From the NCBI GenBank assembly GCA_025769875.1, contig JAGFNK010000428.1, forward strand, positions 1-44,778: 44,778 bases of DNA, read 5' to 3'. Under the pieces are notes generated by a model, which saw only the letters and a list, made by a program, of their open reading frames with translations, searched no databases and was not told where the DNA came from. This stretch comes from Russula earlei (Eukaryota > Basidiomycota > Agaricomycetes > Russulales > Russulaceae). Within the stretch, counting starts at the first letter, position 1, and each line of letters starts with the position of its first letter. Shown piece after piece: positions 11,352 through 22,440 of the stretch. A program made the translations under genes and the position numbers.

Positions 11352-12315
11352 TGTCAGGACTCACTGTTACACAATCCAGTTCAAGAGTGAGGTAGAAGCT
11401 TGGAGACAAGTCGACTAAGTTCAAGGATGAAGTTGGTGAAGAGCATGGTCCACACAAGTAGCAAGTACCAGAGAGGCACTGGTACTGGCTGTGAGAGGTG
11501 AACATGGAAGGAGAGGGCCAGGGTGTACTAGATAGGGTGGTCACAAAGGAGTACCCTTGGTAGTGGAGTGCCACAGATCAAATGGACAGTCTGAAGACTG
11601 TCCGCTACTTTATTGAGCGCTTATATACTACAAGGGAACTGCTAAATAGGGAACAAGTCATAACCCTGTTATCAAGCACAATTGACGGATGAATAAGAAG
11701 TCAGAGTATGCTTACTGAGCATGCTCAGTCATGCTCAGTAAGCTGCTGAGTAAGAAGGCTCATATTGATGAATAAGAGCCTTTTGTGTCCATGTGTTCAC
11801 TGTTTAGTACACATGCAAAGCACCAGATTCATTTACTGTTAGTTAGTTTAGGACCAGTCATCTGAGGACTTGTGGTTTTGTCCATTGGATAGAGTTTGTC
11901 CATAAGGCCCCTTATATAGTTCTATTAGGGTCCTTAGAGTTGACCCTGATACTTCTATTAAGGTCCTTAGTATTGTCTTATAGTTCATTCTAAGGTTATT
12001 AGAGTTAGTCTAATAATGTTTTATAGGGCCTATAGTATCTTTGTTAGCGTCTATTGTAGAGCACTTTGGGTTGTCCTAAAGGATCTTTAGGAAGCCTCTA
12101 ATACTGTCTTATATTGCTAGAAGGGTTGCCACTAAGTAGGGCTTGTTGTATGTCAATTGTACCTAGAATGAATCATGTGACAATGTGCGCATGATATTGT
12201 GGACACCTCTACTCACCCCTTTTGCTCATGTGAACAGGGTGGCACCATAGAGGCTGGGTTTCCTCCAATAAGGAAGGGTCCTCCAAGGGCCCTCTCTTGG
12301 AAATGGTTCATGACA
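11352..12315 (-). mobile_element. Solo LTR, copy B (964 bp, inverted)
   Basis: Reverse complement of the same LTR family, from TGTCAGGACTCACTG at its 3' end (11352) to GGTTCATGACA at 12315. The flanking pentamers differ (GCAAG versus TCCTC), so there is no target-site duplication, unlike copies A, C, D and E. The sequence right after it (12316-12406) is the 3' tail of another copy in the opposite orientation, so B was probably inserted into or recombined with an older copy. The internal 32-nt hairpin CTTACTGAGCATG...CATGCTCAGTAAG is perfect at 11711-11742. Confidence 0.85.
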
Positions 12316-12406
12316 TCCTCGCCAACTTCACCCTTGAACTTAGTTGACTTGTCTCAGAGCTCCTGTCTCACTCTTGAACTGGATTGTTCAACAGTGAGTC
12401 TCCACA
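12316..12406 (+). mobile_element. 3' tail fragment of the same LTR family
   Basis: About 90 bp matching the last part of the LTR in plus orientation (GGATTGTTCAACAGTGAGTC near the end, closing at TCCACA). The remaining 5' part is absent. It separates copy B from the copia coding relic. Confidence 0.7.
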
Positions 12407-13990
12407 CCCAAAGGCTTTGGTTTGCAGTGCACTGCACTCCCTCTTGATGGACTTGTGTGTTGCCTTAGCATACTTGCATGACTCACAGAAGAAATCAGTG
12501 CCATTGTCAATTAAGTGTATGCCTGTTATTGCATTAGAGCAAACAAGAGTTCAAATTGACTTGGCATTGATGTGACCAAGCCACCTGTGGAGCATGAGAA
12601 TAGGCATGTGCTCAGTTGCCACATTGACTTCATCATTGTTTTTTATGTGCATGACTTTGTACAGTCTGTTTAGGCTTGGTGATATCAACCCAATTTCATC
12701 TCCATTGCATTTTTTTGATCTTTCAATGAATGAGACCAAATACCCTGAGCAGGTTATGCAACTGATTGAGACTATGGTGAGTCCTAGGTCTGGCACATGG
12801 AGTATGTTGCATAGTCTGATGGGTGTCATTGATGGCTTGTTAGGTATGTCAATTATCATGTCTCCAGTCCTGATCGCATAGAAAATGTGGTTATTTGCTG
12901 CACTTATGGGCCTAGGTTCAATATTGTGATAAGTGACAAAATGGTGATGGAAGGGAGACATGTGGGTCAAGGCTCCTGAGTCATAGAACTTGGCCTCATG
13001 TTTGGTGCATGTTTTGCCCATCACTGTCACTAACTGTTCTTCAGGTTTTTGGGTGCACAAGTCAGCTTGCCCCAAGTCTTGTCCATTTGTGTCATCATCT
13101 GTGATGCTTTTGATGGCTGCCCAGGCCTCAACCTCCTCAGTCTTCTTGGCAGCTACAGCAGTGCCATCCTTTGATTTGGTTCTATGGTGAGGTCCTTGGC
13201 CCTCCTTGCCACCACCCTTTGCCCAGCAGTTGGCCTTCACATGCCCCCTTTTGTGGCAGTTAAAACATTCAATGTCACACTTTTGCTTCCTTTGAGCTTT
13301 AGCTGTGAATGCTTTGTCATTGTCAGTCTTGTCTTTCCTTAGGGCACATTTGTCATATTTGTCCATGATGAGGTGGGTGACAGATGTCAGGGTGATTTTT
13401 TCCCCCACAATGTTGGCCATGGTGGAGATAGAGTTGAGGGCACCATTGTAAGACTCAGGTAATGACCCCATAATGATGTTGGCATAGGACTTGTTGCTGA
13501 CGCTCTCACCCATTGCTGCTAGTTGCTCACACATGTCAGCAAGTCTTTCAGAGTGCTTGTGCACATTGTTGGCCTCTCCACAGCACATGTTTTGGAGCTT
13601 CCTTCCTAAGTCAACCAGTAAGTTCCTGGATCTTCCTTCAAAGATCCCTTTTTTAACTCATCCTACATGCCCTTCATGCAGGTACCACTCTTGATGTGAG
13701 ATGCAGTTGAACACTGTATCAGGCATGGTTGTCATGACCATGTGCTTGACAATTGCCTCATCTGAGGCCCAACACACCTTGGGGGTTACACCCCTGATAC
13801 TCCCAGCATCTCTATATGCCTGAGTGGTTGATGCCCAAGAGAGGTGATCCTGCATGCCATGGGCACTTAATGCCCACATCATTTGGTCTCAGTATGTGAC
13901 CCAATTTGCCCCATCTGCTGCTAACTTGGTTACAGGTGTTCTAAAGTCTTCATTCATAGTGCTTGGATAAATTGGGGTAAGCATTTAGAT
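12407..13990 (-). pseudogene. Ty1/copia gag-protease-pre-integrase relic
   Basis: The central frame (12551-13588, ATG start, 345 aa) carries a copia-type Gag, a CCHC zinc knuckle CFNCHKRGHVKANC (residues 108-121, about 13226-13267), the aspartic protease motif FYDSGALTHM with D203, and a pre-integrase motif LHRWLGHINAKSI. An upstream gag portion continues in broken frames from 13588 to about 13990, starting near an MTPIYPS-like region. Downstream, codons continue past a stop to FFCESCKYAKATHKS (about 12430-12500) before being cut by the LTR tail at 12406. Integrase, reverse transcriptase and RNase H are missing. In-frame stops and truncation make this a dead copy. The sequence is CpG-poor. 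Confidence 0.85.
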
Positions 13991-14030
13991 GTTCTTAGTA
14001 AGGTGTGTACTGATTTATTGGGAATCTTTA

Positions 14031-14043
14031 GGGCCCATAACCT
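14031..14043 (-). other. Copia primer-binding site (half-tRNA iMet type)
   Basis: On the minus strand AGGTTATGGGCCC directly follows a ...TTCAACA LTR terminus and precedes gag. It matches, with one mismatch, the complement of the anticodon stem-loop of initiator tRNA-Met, the half-tRNA primer known for Drosophila copia and relatives. Position between LTR end and gag supports the call. Confidence 0.6.
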
Positions 14044-14212
14044 GTTGAAGATTATGAGAATGAGATGAAGGTCTGAGGGTGTGACAATCAATACATGGGA
14101 GTGACAGGGTAGGATTAGTGGCATGCAAGGGGGATTTCGGAATACAGAATCATCTCTTAGTTTTTGTTAGCTTGCTTTCTGAGCTATTTAAGTACACCTT
14201 CATGCCTACAAG
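14044..14212 (-). mobile_element. 3' portion of the copia 5' LTR
   Basis: Minus-strand sequence ends ATAATCTTCAACA at the primer-binding site and includes CTTAAATAG, a possible TATA element. Solo LTR copy C interrupts it at 14213. The distal LTR end (expected TGTTGA) was not found between 15180 and 15511. Confidence 0.5.
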
Positions 14213-15174
14213 TGTCATGAACCATTTCCCGGAGAGGGCCCTTGAAGGACCCTTCCTTATGAGAGGAAACCCAGCCTCTATGGTGTCACCCTGTTCACAC
14301 GGACAAAAGGGGTGAGTAGAGGTGTCCACAATATTGCACGCGCATTGTGCACAAGCAATTCTTGGCACAATCGACATACAGCAAGCCCCACTTAATGGCA
14401 ACCCTTTTAGCAATAAAGGACAGTATTATAGCCTCCCTAAAGACCCTTTAGAATGACTCTAAGTGCTCTACAATAGGCACTAACACCATACTAAAGACTC
14501 TACAACATGTTATTAGACTAACCCTAATAACTATAGAACAAACTATAAAGCAATACTAAGGACCTTAATAGAAGTATTAGGGTCAACTCTAAGGACCCTA
14601 ATAGAACTATATAAGGGGCCTTATAGGCAACTCTACTCCTTGAACCAAACTACAAGTCCTCAAATGACCGGCCCTAAACTAACTAACAGTAAATGAATCA
14701 GGTGCTTGGTACGTGTACTAAAGCAGTGAACACATGGACAGTAAAGGCTCTTACTCATCAAGGGAAGCCTTCTTACTCAGCAGCTTACTGAGCATGACTG
14801 AGCATGCTCAGTAAGTGTACTCCGACTTCTTACTCATCTGTCTATTGTGCTTGATAACAAGGTTATGACTGTTCCCTATTTAGCAGTTCTCTTGTAGCAT
14901 ATAAGCACTCAATAAAGTAGCAGACAGTCTTCAGACTGTCCATTTGTTTATGGCACTCTCTACCCCTGGGATACTCCTTTAAGGACCATCCCCTTGTGAC
15001 CATTCTGTCCTCTTCCCTGCGTAATTGCTCGACACTCCCTGTTACCATACCTCTTTGGTACTTGGTACTACTCTGGGTGTTACTGCTAGCCCATGCCATC
15101 TTAGACATCTATCAACCTGTCTTCAAGCTTATCCCTTGCTCTTGAACTGGATAGTTCAACAGTGAGTCTTGACA
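14213..15174 (+). mobile_element. Solo LTR, copy C (962 bp)
   Basis: Same family as copy A. It begins TGTCATGAACC and ends TCTTGACA, with a perfect target-site duplication ACAAG at 14208-14212 and 15175-15179. The 32-nt hairpin is intact at 14784-14815. It inserted into the copia LTR, so it postdates that element. Confidence 0.9.
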
Positions 15175-15179
15175 ACAAG

Positions 15180-15506
15180 ACTTGTAAGTACTAGTCATAA
15201 AAATTTGCTATGTAGTAGAAATCTCTTGAGTCAAGTAAGCCAATATTGCCTTTGTGGCCTTTAGCCGTGGCAATGAGCTTGCACTCTTGGTGAGCTCCAC
15301 AGTGTCCTCAAGACATTTTGTTTTGGGCCCATATCTGAGACATTTAAACAAAACTTCTTTTTAGCTTTTTAACTTTTAGCACACATGATTGGAAACTGTT
15401 GAACCAGAACCCAAACAAATCAAAGGAGGCAAAGACCTTCATACAAGGTTCTAGATCCACTCATAGATATTATGTGTTAGATAGAACCTTAGTATATACA
15501 CATATG
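15180..15506. other. Spacer between LTR copies C and D
   Basis: CpG-poor, AT-rich sequence with no gene. It is probably the continuation of the interrupted copia LTR or an older repeat. Confidence 0.35.
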
Positions 15507-15511
15507 GGACT

Positions 15512-16473
15512 TGTCCTGACTCACTGTTGAACAATCCTGTTTAAGAGCAAGGCAAGAGCTTGGAGACAAGTCAACTGAGTTCCAAGACAAAGTTGGCAAA
15601 GAGGATAGTCCAAACAAGTAGCAGATACCAGAGAGGAACTGGTACCGGCTGTGAGAGGTGATCACGAAAAGAGAGGGCCAGGGCATGCTAGATAGGGTGG
15701 TCCTAAAGGAGTACCCTTGGAAATAGAGTGCCACAAATCAAATGGACAGTCTGAAGACTGTCCACTACTTTATTGAGCACTTATATACTACAAGAGAACT
15801 GCTAAACAGGGAACAAGTCATAACCTTGTTATCAAGCACAATTGATGGATGAGTAAGAAGTCAGAGTACACTTACTGAGCATGCTCAGTCATGCTCAGTA
15901 AGCTGCTGAGTAAGAAAGCTCCTATTGATGAGTAAGAGCCTTTACTATCCACATGTTCACTGCTTTAGTACACGTGCAAAGCACCTGGTTCATTTACTGT
16001 TAGTTAGTTTAGGGCTGGTCATTTGAGGACTTGTAGTTTGTTTCAGGGAATAGGGTTGCCTATAAGGCCCCTTGTATAGTTCTATTAGGGTCCTTAGAGT
16101 TGACCCTAATACTTCTATTAAGGTCCTTAGTATTGCTTTATAGTTTGTTCTAAGGTTATTAGAGTTAGTCTAATAACATGTTGTAGGGCTTTTAGTATCT
16201 TGTTAGTGCCTCTTGTAGAGCACTTAGAGTCATCCCAAGGGTCCTTAGGGAGGCTATAATACTGTCCTTTATTGCTAAAAGGGTTGCCACTAAGTGGGGC
16301 TTGCTGTATGTCAATTGTGCTGAGAATTGCTCACGTGACAATGCATGTGCAATATTGTGGACACCTCTACTCACCCCTTTTGTCCATGTGAACAGGGTGG
16401 CATCATAGAGGCTGGGTTTCCTCTAATAAGGAAGGGTCCTTCAAGGGCCCTCTCCAGGAAATGGTTCATGACA
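15512..16473 (-). mobile_element. Solo LTR, copy D (962 bp, inverted)
   Basis: Reverse-oriented copy of the LTR family with a perfect target-site duplication GGACT at 15507-15511 and 16474-16478. The terminus at 15512 reads TGTCCTGACTCAC, slightly altered from the family. The 32-nt hairpin is perfect at 15871-15902. Copies C and D converge on a 337-bp spacer. Confidence 0.9.
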
Positions 16474-16478
16474 GGACT

Positions 16479-17429
16479 AGGGTTACACATACTATGCTAT
16501 CTATCACAAGATGCAGCCTTATGCTGCATCTAGAACATTTCCCATCATGTGTCACTGAATGTGCAATATAGTGGACACCTGTAGTCACCTCTTTTGGACT
16601 TAGGAACAGCCCTGGGTCATAGAGGTATAAATACCAAACATGTAGACAAGTATACACATTGCTCTACATCCCAATATCACTTGAGCACTTAGCACAACCT
16701 CTAAGGTGGGTTACTTAGCCTGTTAGCTGCACTCTATGCTGTGCAACAGAAACAAATGAGATGGGTGTGAGATTGAGGTAAAGAGTCATTTGGAGCAACT
16801 TTCCACCATGAAGGGGGAGGGTTCCAAAAATTTTATTCTGGGCCCTTTCAGGTCCCAAGGCATAACATGTTTCACCACAAAGGCACTTCACATGTCTTCA
16901 CCTTTGGTGGAGCAAAATCCACCACCCTAAACAACTTTTACAGATGTGAGACCCACATATGATGTGAATAGGTATTACAATAGAATACTTGTACATAAAA
17001 TAGCTGTACGATGACTCTGAATCAGAGAGGAATTGTTTGCGAAGACTTCACCACGTGGCCATATTTCGTCGCTCGTGAACCACTCCTGACTTGCGTACTG
17101 CTAACCGCGCCTTAATATCTTGCTACAGTAGTGGTTTATCATTGGACACGAGGTAGTTGGTGGTATGGGGTGTGTAGTAGGTGCTGTAGCGTGTCCAGAA
17201 AGTCATTGGTCACGGTGAGTGCATGTGGCTGACCGGTCCCGAAAGGAGGAAAGAGGTGCGATGAGGACGTTCTGGCAGATAAGAGATGGGACGCGCCTGT
17301 TCTCATTCAGGAGGGTAGCAAAATTGGTCGAAACAATACACACTGTTCTCGCACGTGCGTGTGTACCGTGAGTATCACTATCTTGGACAATCAAACGCTT
17401 CAGAACCTAAATATCCTACACCGTATACC
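16479..17429. other. Old LTR-like sequence passing into the gene island
   Basis: The segment 16558-16630 (TGGACACCTGTAGTCACCTC, then GGGTCATAGAGG) is a distant relative of the 5' third of the solo LTR family (TGGACACCTCTACTCACCCC). CpG content changes sharply near 16990-17040. From there to 17429 is the 3' flank of F-box gene 1, with nothing else recognised. Confidence 0.4.
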
Positions 17430-18844
17430 TCATTCCTTCCACCATCCGACTCGTCTCCAATGATGAACCACTACTGAGTGACCAGAGTGCCGTCTCCGCG
17501 TGACAAACGAGCCGATCGCTTCTTGAAGATGTGGCGATCCCTCCAGCTGCGATATGTAAAGGATTTCTAGTGCAGACAACGCTTCCATTGGTCTTTCCGC
17601 AGCGAGGTCCTGCAAGCATTGCCGACACGTAGCGCAACATCCTCGGGTAGGTACAGAGTCTTCAGGGCGGGAAATGGGTCCAGAAGTTCCAGCCATTGGA
17701 TGCTTTCCATGTCGTCCTTCCACTGTGGGGGTGCAGATTGATCAGGGACGATCATAAGGTGTTCCAAGGTGGAGAAAGGGGGGAGACGCGAAAGACAGAC
17801 TCGCGCCAGAGATGAAAGCTGCCAGTCTGACTGTCTGCACGAGATGGTCAACGCGAGCTCCACGACCGACAACGAGGGTGGTATCCGTCGGATTAGCTGA
17901 AGGCTAACGGATCGATCGGAAAAGAGCAGCTCGGCGTGATCGAGGTTCCTGAGCTGCTGCGTGTGGCTGATGAAATGGTGAAGTTGTGGGATGTCGAACA
18001 TGAGGTCCATGAAGAAATTGATGTTGAGCGATCGGAGACGAGGGATATCGATTCTGGCGACCAGGTCCTCCAAGTATTCGTACGGGCCTTTGAAACTGAT
18101 CTTGGTCAGGGCAGGGATGATGATGCGTGTGGGGGGAGGCGAAGGGCGAGATGGATAAGGGCCGAAGGGCCTAAAACGGAGACAAAGATTGTCGAGGCGT
18201 GGCATCCCGGAGAGACAGGTGACCATCGATTCCGGTGAAACGTACCCGGCATGTGGCGTGTGCCAGAGGGTGAGGCTGACAAGGTTATTTGCGGTCAAAA
18301 GAAGCTTCTGGATAGTCGAAAACGGATATGCGATGTTTTTCAACTCGAGCCTTTGCAGATTTGGACCGGATCCACCCAAGAAGTGAGGAGAAACAGGAGA
18401 GAGAGACAGGGAATTTCTATTATCGCAAAATTGCAGGTGTGTCAGCCGCGGGAACGGACTCTCCATAACGGCTACGAATCTGTCCCAGTGCGACCTTGGA
18501 ACGTCGACCAGTCTGATTTCAGATACGCGTTCGCGATTAGAGTCGAGTGCCTCGGCTATGTTGGTCGCACGAGTTCCGACGAGTTCCGGTGGAATTACCG
18601 CTATTGGAAGGGCTGGCCAAACAGCCATAGTCTCTTCCATAGGTTTCTTTCCAGTGTATTCGAGTGCCAGGCCCAGGCGGCGCGGTGAGCCAAATGTGAG
18701 GCATCGCCACCTCTGGCATACGTGGACTAGTGTCCGCCACTTAGCCATTCTATGCTGATCATTTCGATCGTAAATGGGAACGTCATTCACATGGAAATCG
18801 AATATGCGCATAATGACATCTTCTGGGAGCGCATCAATCGTCAT
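17430..18844 (-). CDS. F-box protein 1, with a C-terminal frameshift
   Basis: The protein starts MTIDALPEDVIMRIFDFHV, a clear F-box that would bind Skp1 in an SCF ubiquitin ligase. It continues with WRTLVHVCQRWRCLTFGSPR and a divergent leucine-rich C-terminal region that would choose the substrate. The uninterrupted frame stops at 17567 after 425 aa. Homology switches frame at about 17609, from VGNA to LQDLAAERPMEALSALEILY, and runs on to a stop at 17430. The neighbouring pseudogene preserves GHALQELAAER in one frame, so one base appears to be missing here. The 1415-bp span is one base short of a multiple of three. With that base the protein would be 471 aa, close to its paralogues. Either the gene makes a shortened protein with a foreign tail, or this is a sequencing error. 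Confidence 0.8.
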
Positions 18845-20049
18845 TTGGCCTACATTCTTCCATCAGCCAGCGGTTGCTGTTGTTATTGAAAGCAAGACAT
18901 ACGTTCCACCGTTCCACCGACTTCCTTCAAGCGGCGACCAGATGCCTGATCTGCTTCTTCCAGTGAGCCTTCACAAAGCCCGCCAACTCTTGTCGGCGAG
19001 CCGGAGGTGATAGAGGACGATGGCTGGACGAGGTCAGAGAGTAGTGGAAAGACTTTCTGATGGCCACTGGGAGGTATAAGACTGAAAGACGTCCGGTTAG
19101 TTAGTACGGCAATACGAATTTAGTTCGACGCACGAGTGAGAGCTCATCGGTGAGGATTTGTGTCAACTGAGGGACGATTATGCCACCTCCCCATTTGCAC
19201 AATAAATAGTACTTCGTGCGACATAGGGCTCCGCAGGTCAGGTCAGGCCTGCCGCGGTGACGAATCACGGGTACCGGATGACGAACCACATGTGCCTGGC
19301 TGGCAGCACTGCTGGAAGCTGCCTGTCTCTTTGTGCGCACATCGTCAGGGAGTCAGAGAAGGAGCACCACACTGCCTCCGTAAAATTAGTCTTGTTCAAA
19401 GCTGGAGCTGCGGAAGTCGCAGCATCGCAGGCAGCTATTACGTAATCATGAGCTATGAATTTGAGTCTCCGCTGTCACCCTCACTAGAGCGTGACTTTTG
19501 TGCAATTATCCGATTATCTCGTCATGTCTGCCACCAGATGAGTTTTCCATTACCGGCAGTCCAATTGATCTCAGGGACAGAACCATAACAAGGGGGAATT
19601 AGTAAATATAGATAGAAACAATGAGTGACAAGAGTTAGGCAGGATTACCAGAGGAGCGACGGCACACGTTGGGTACACCTCAGTCACACTGAGTCACAGA
19701 GCGGAGACTCAAACTCACGCTCATGTAATATGCTGCGCTGCGACGCTGCGACTTCCGCAGCTCCAGCTTTGAACAAGACTAATGACTCCTGGATTTGGCA
19801 TCAATCAATGTGGGGCAGCTGCACAGCAAAGCTAATGCCGTAACGCCGCGCAAATCGCCGTGGCCACCCACAACACAGCTCCGAGTCACACGGCGGGAGA
19901 CACACTGCAACTGCTCTACACCTTTGGCTGCTCTACTTAACTCGCGGATCGACGGTCTAACGACCTGAAAATGTAGAGACCTTCCACAGACGCCTCAGAT
20001 TCATGTGACTTCCGGGTTGAGAGCGTGAAGCAGGCTCGTACTATAATCG
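18845..20049. other. Intergenic, contains a perfect 39-bp inverted repeat
   Basis: No gene is recognised. The arms at 19385-19423 and 19745-19783 are exact reverse complements (ATTAGTCTTGTTCAAAGCTG begins the left arm), separated by 321 bp. The immediate flanks do not match each other. Confidence 0.45.
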
Positions 20050-20259
20050 TTGGCCGACTACGCTGGCTTATTTCGGGAATCCGTTGACGAGCACGCGTAC
20101 CATGGTCTGTACCTTGAAGGCCACGAACATACCGTCTGTGCCCTTGAAACGAGGGGCCATACCCTTGTTTTTAGTACCTGCGACTGCGAAGTCCATGTTT
20201 GGGTCAATGTCATGGCTTGCAGCCTAGCACTCAATTGCCGAGCGTGCTCAGATCCATGA
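20050..20259 (+). pseudogene. Single WD40-repeat fragment
   Basis: The plus-strand frame encodes LEGHEHTVCALETRGHTLVF followed by STCDCEVHVW (about 20116-20205). This matches the WD40 pattern of GH, then V-x-A-L, then S-x-x-D, ending VxVW, as in Cdc4/Met30-type F-box/WD proteins. It lacks an ATG at its 5' end, and no further WD units are found in the following sequence. It is probably a fragment left from a duplicated WD40 gene. One repeat is thin evidence, so a chance match cannot be excluded. Confidence 0.35.
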
Positions 20260-21309
20260 GTCGTACCGCGCATGCTTGGATCTCGACTGCGGAGGAATGT
20301 CATGGATCATGCTTTACCTATCGATCGCCCTTGCTGGTCTGCACTGCACTGCCACGCGGTGCAGTTTTTCACGTCTGGACTCACGACACACGAGACTCGG
20401 CCTGTTCCAGATGTGTATAGGCGCGGCCACCTATTTCCAGCATAATGAATTCGCAGATGAAAAACTGACGATGTGGGGTTGTCCAGTCAAGCACAATCTT
20501 CCGCGGGTCCCTTGCAGTTCAGCGTCTGGCAAGTCGTATCGGAGGGTCACTGGTGCACGGCAGCTAGAGATATATGCGACGGAACACTTCCTCCAGGTAG
20601 CCAAGGTTTTATATATACATGCAAGAGCTAATGAAGAAAGAGATGAAATGAAAACGAAAATGGGGAATCGGAGCGAGGATACGTACGGAACTATCATAAA
20701 GGGAGGCCGATCGGATCAATGAACAAACAGAGTCGGAAAGTATCGTGAAAAGGACAAACAGAAGTGGAAAACATAACAAGAGACCAACGAACCATACCTA
20801 AAACCGACACATCAAACTACGAGTCTACGAAATAGCCGCAGCGCAACGAGTGAGCAGAGACGCCGGGGCGCTAGGTGAGTTGAGCATGTGCGCACGATGA
20901 AAGGCGGTAGAGGCCCGGCAGGGCGACGATGAAAGGCGACGATGACAGATGTGGACTTAATGAAAGGCAACGGACGGAAACGATGAGGGGGTCATGAGGC
21001 GAATAAAGACAGCGAAGCGAGGAAGCACACGGACAGGATGACGTATACGCACGTCATCCGCGACCAGCGGGATCGTCGACTTTATAATGTATAATACAAT
21101 ACGAAGAGATAAGGGTTCATAGGTATGGTAGCGAACACATACCTCCAAATGCGGGTCAAAGGCCATGTGAAAACGCAGCGGAGAATGGAAGGCAGCAAGG
21201 AGATGAAGCCACAAAACCCAATGGGTCGTAAGGGAGGGCATACTCATCGATCATGGGTCTCCTGCGGATTTAATACCAATCTTGCCTCAGAAATCGATCG
21301 ATTCCATCG
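20260..21309. other. Intergenic, no gene seen
   Basis: CpG-normal DNA. A GATGAAAGGC motif recurs about three times at 20898-20965. Purine-rich sequence lies at 20630-20850. Nothing coding can be supported. Confidence 0.4.
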
Positions 21310-22440
21310 TTCAACCACGCAGGATGCCCAGAGCGCTGTCCCTCTGCGACGAGTCGGCCACTGGCCGCCTGAATTGGTCCCGATGGCTGGATCGTGTAAA
21401 GATTTTGAAGGACGGGTAACACATCAGTTAACCTTTCGGCAGCAAGCTCTTGCAGTGCATGGCCGACACTCAGCCCAACAGACTTGTCTACGTACAGTGT
21501 CCCGAAATTCCAGCCACTGGGTGCCCGCTATGTCATCTTCCAGGTAAATTGGTTTTCCATGACTTTAAGGGTTTTCACAGTGGCGAAGATGGGGAGTAAG
21601 GACGAACAACAGACCTGCAGAGATGAAAGCTTGGGAAATGTCAGATTCGAGGCCCATGAAGGGATGGACGTAGAGGGATTGGAGAAGAGGAGTATCGATT
21701 CAGGCGAAGAGGGCTTCGAAGTATTCGCAAACGCCTTAGAAGCTCAACTGGGATTGTGCATGGATGACCGCGTGCGATCTGAGCGAGATGTTGGGTTGCC
21801 AGGTCGGGCCGAGATTGAGAGGAAAAGTTGAAAAGTTGAAAACTCCCGAGTCGGTCCATCACAGACAGACAGGTGACCGTTCCTTCAGGAGAAACTGACC
21901 CAGATCATAATAGTAGGGTATTATGGAAAGTCAGCTCGACGAGGCTCGTGGCAGTCATCGGCAGCTTCTGCATTTTCAGAATCGGAAATTGCATGTTTTC
22001 AAACTTGATCTGTTGGAGATTTGGGGTGGACCTACCTAAAAACAGATCAGAAACAGGAAGGGCGGCCGTGCGATTTCTAAGATACCGGATTTCCAGAATT
22101 TTCAGATACGGGGGAGGCTTCTGCATCGCTGACACGAAATTTTCTTATCTGCATGGGATGTTCCAGGGAACCCGAATATCTTCCATGTCCAAATTTCTAC
22201 TGCTATAGGCAGGACAGGCCAGATATCCACCGTCTCTGTCATATTTTTCTTCCCGTTGTATTCGAATACCAGACCCAGTCGACGTGGTGACACAAACACA
22301 AGGTATCGCCATCCTTGGCACACCCGGACTAGAGTACGCCACCTATTCATTCGGGAAATACAATCATTGGGACCGAACACGCCATTCATATGTAAATCGA
22401 ATACTTCTATGAGGATAGGAAAACAACACTCACGTTGACC
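21310..22440 (-). pseudogene. F-box pseudogene, paralogue of F-box protein 1
   Basis: Pieces line up in order with the gene at 17430-18844 but in different frames. VFDLHMNGVFGPNDCISRMN and WRTLVRVCQGWRYLVFVSPR lie at about 22250-22420, NLQQIKFENMQFPILKMQ at about 22000, and GLSVGHALQELAAERLTDVL with GQRSGHPAWLN at about 21330-21480. The central leucine-rich region is shortened, and the F-box start codon region is damaged. Multiple frameshifts make it non-functional. Its intact C-terminal register is what reveals the frameshift in F-box gene 1. Confidence 0.8.
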
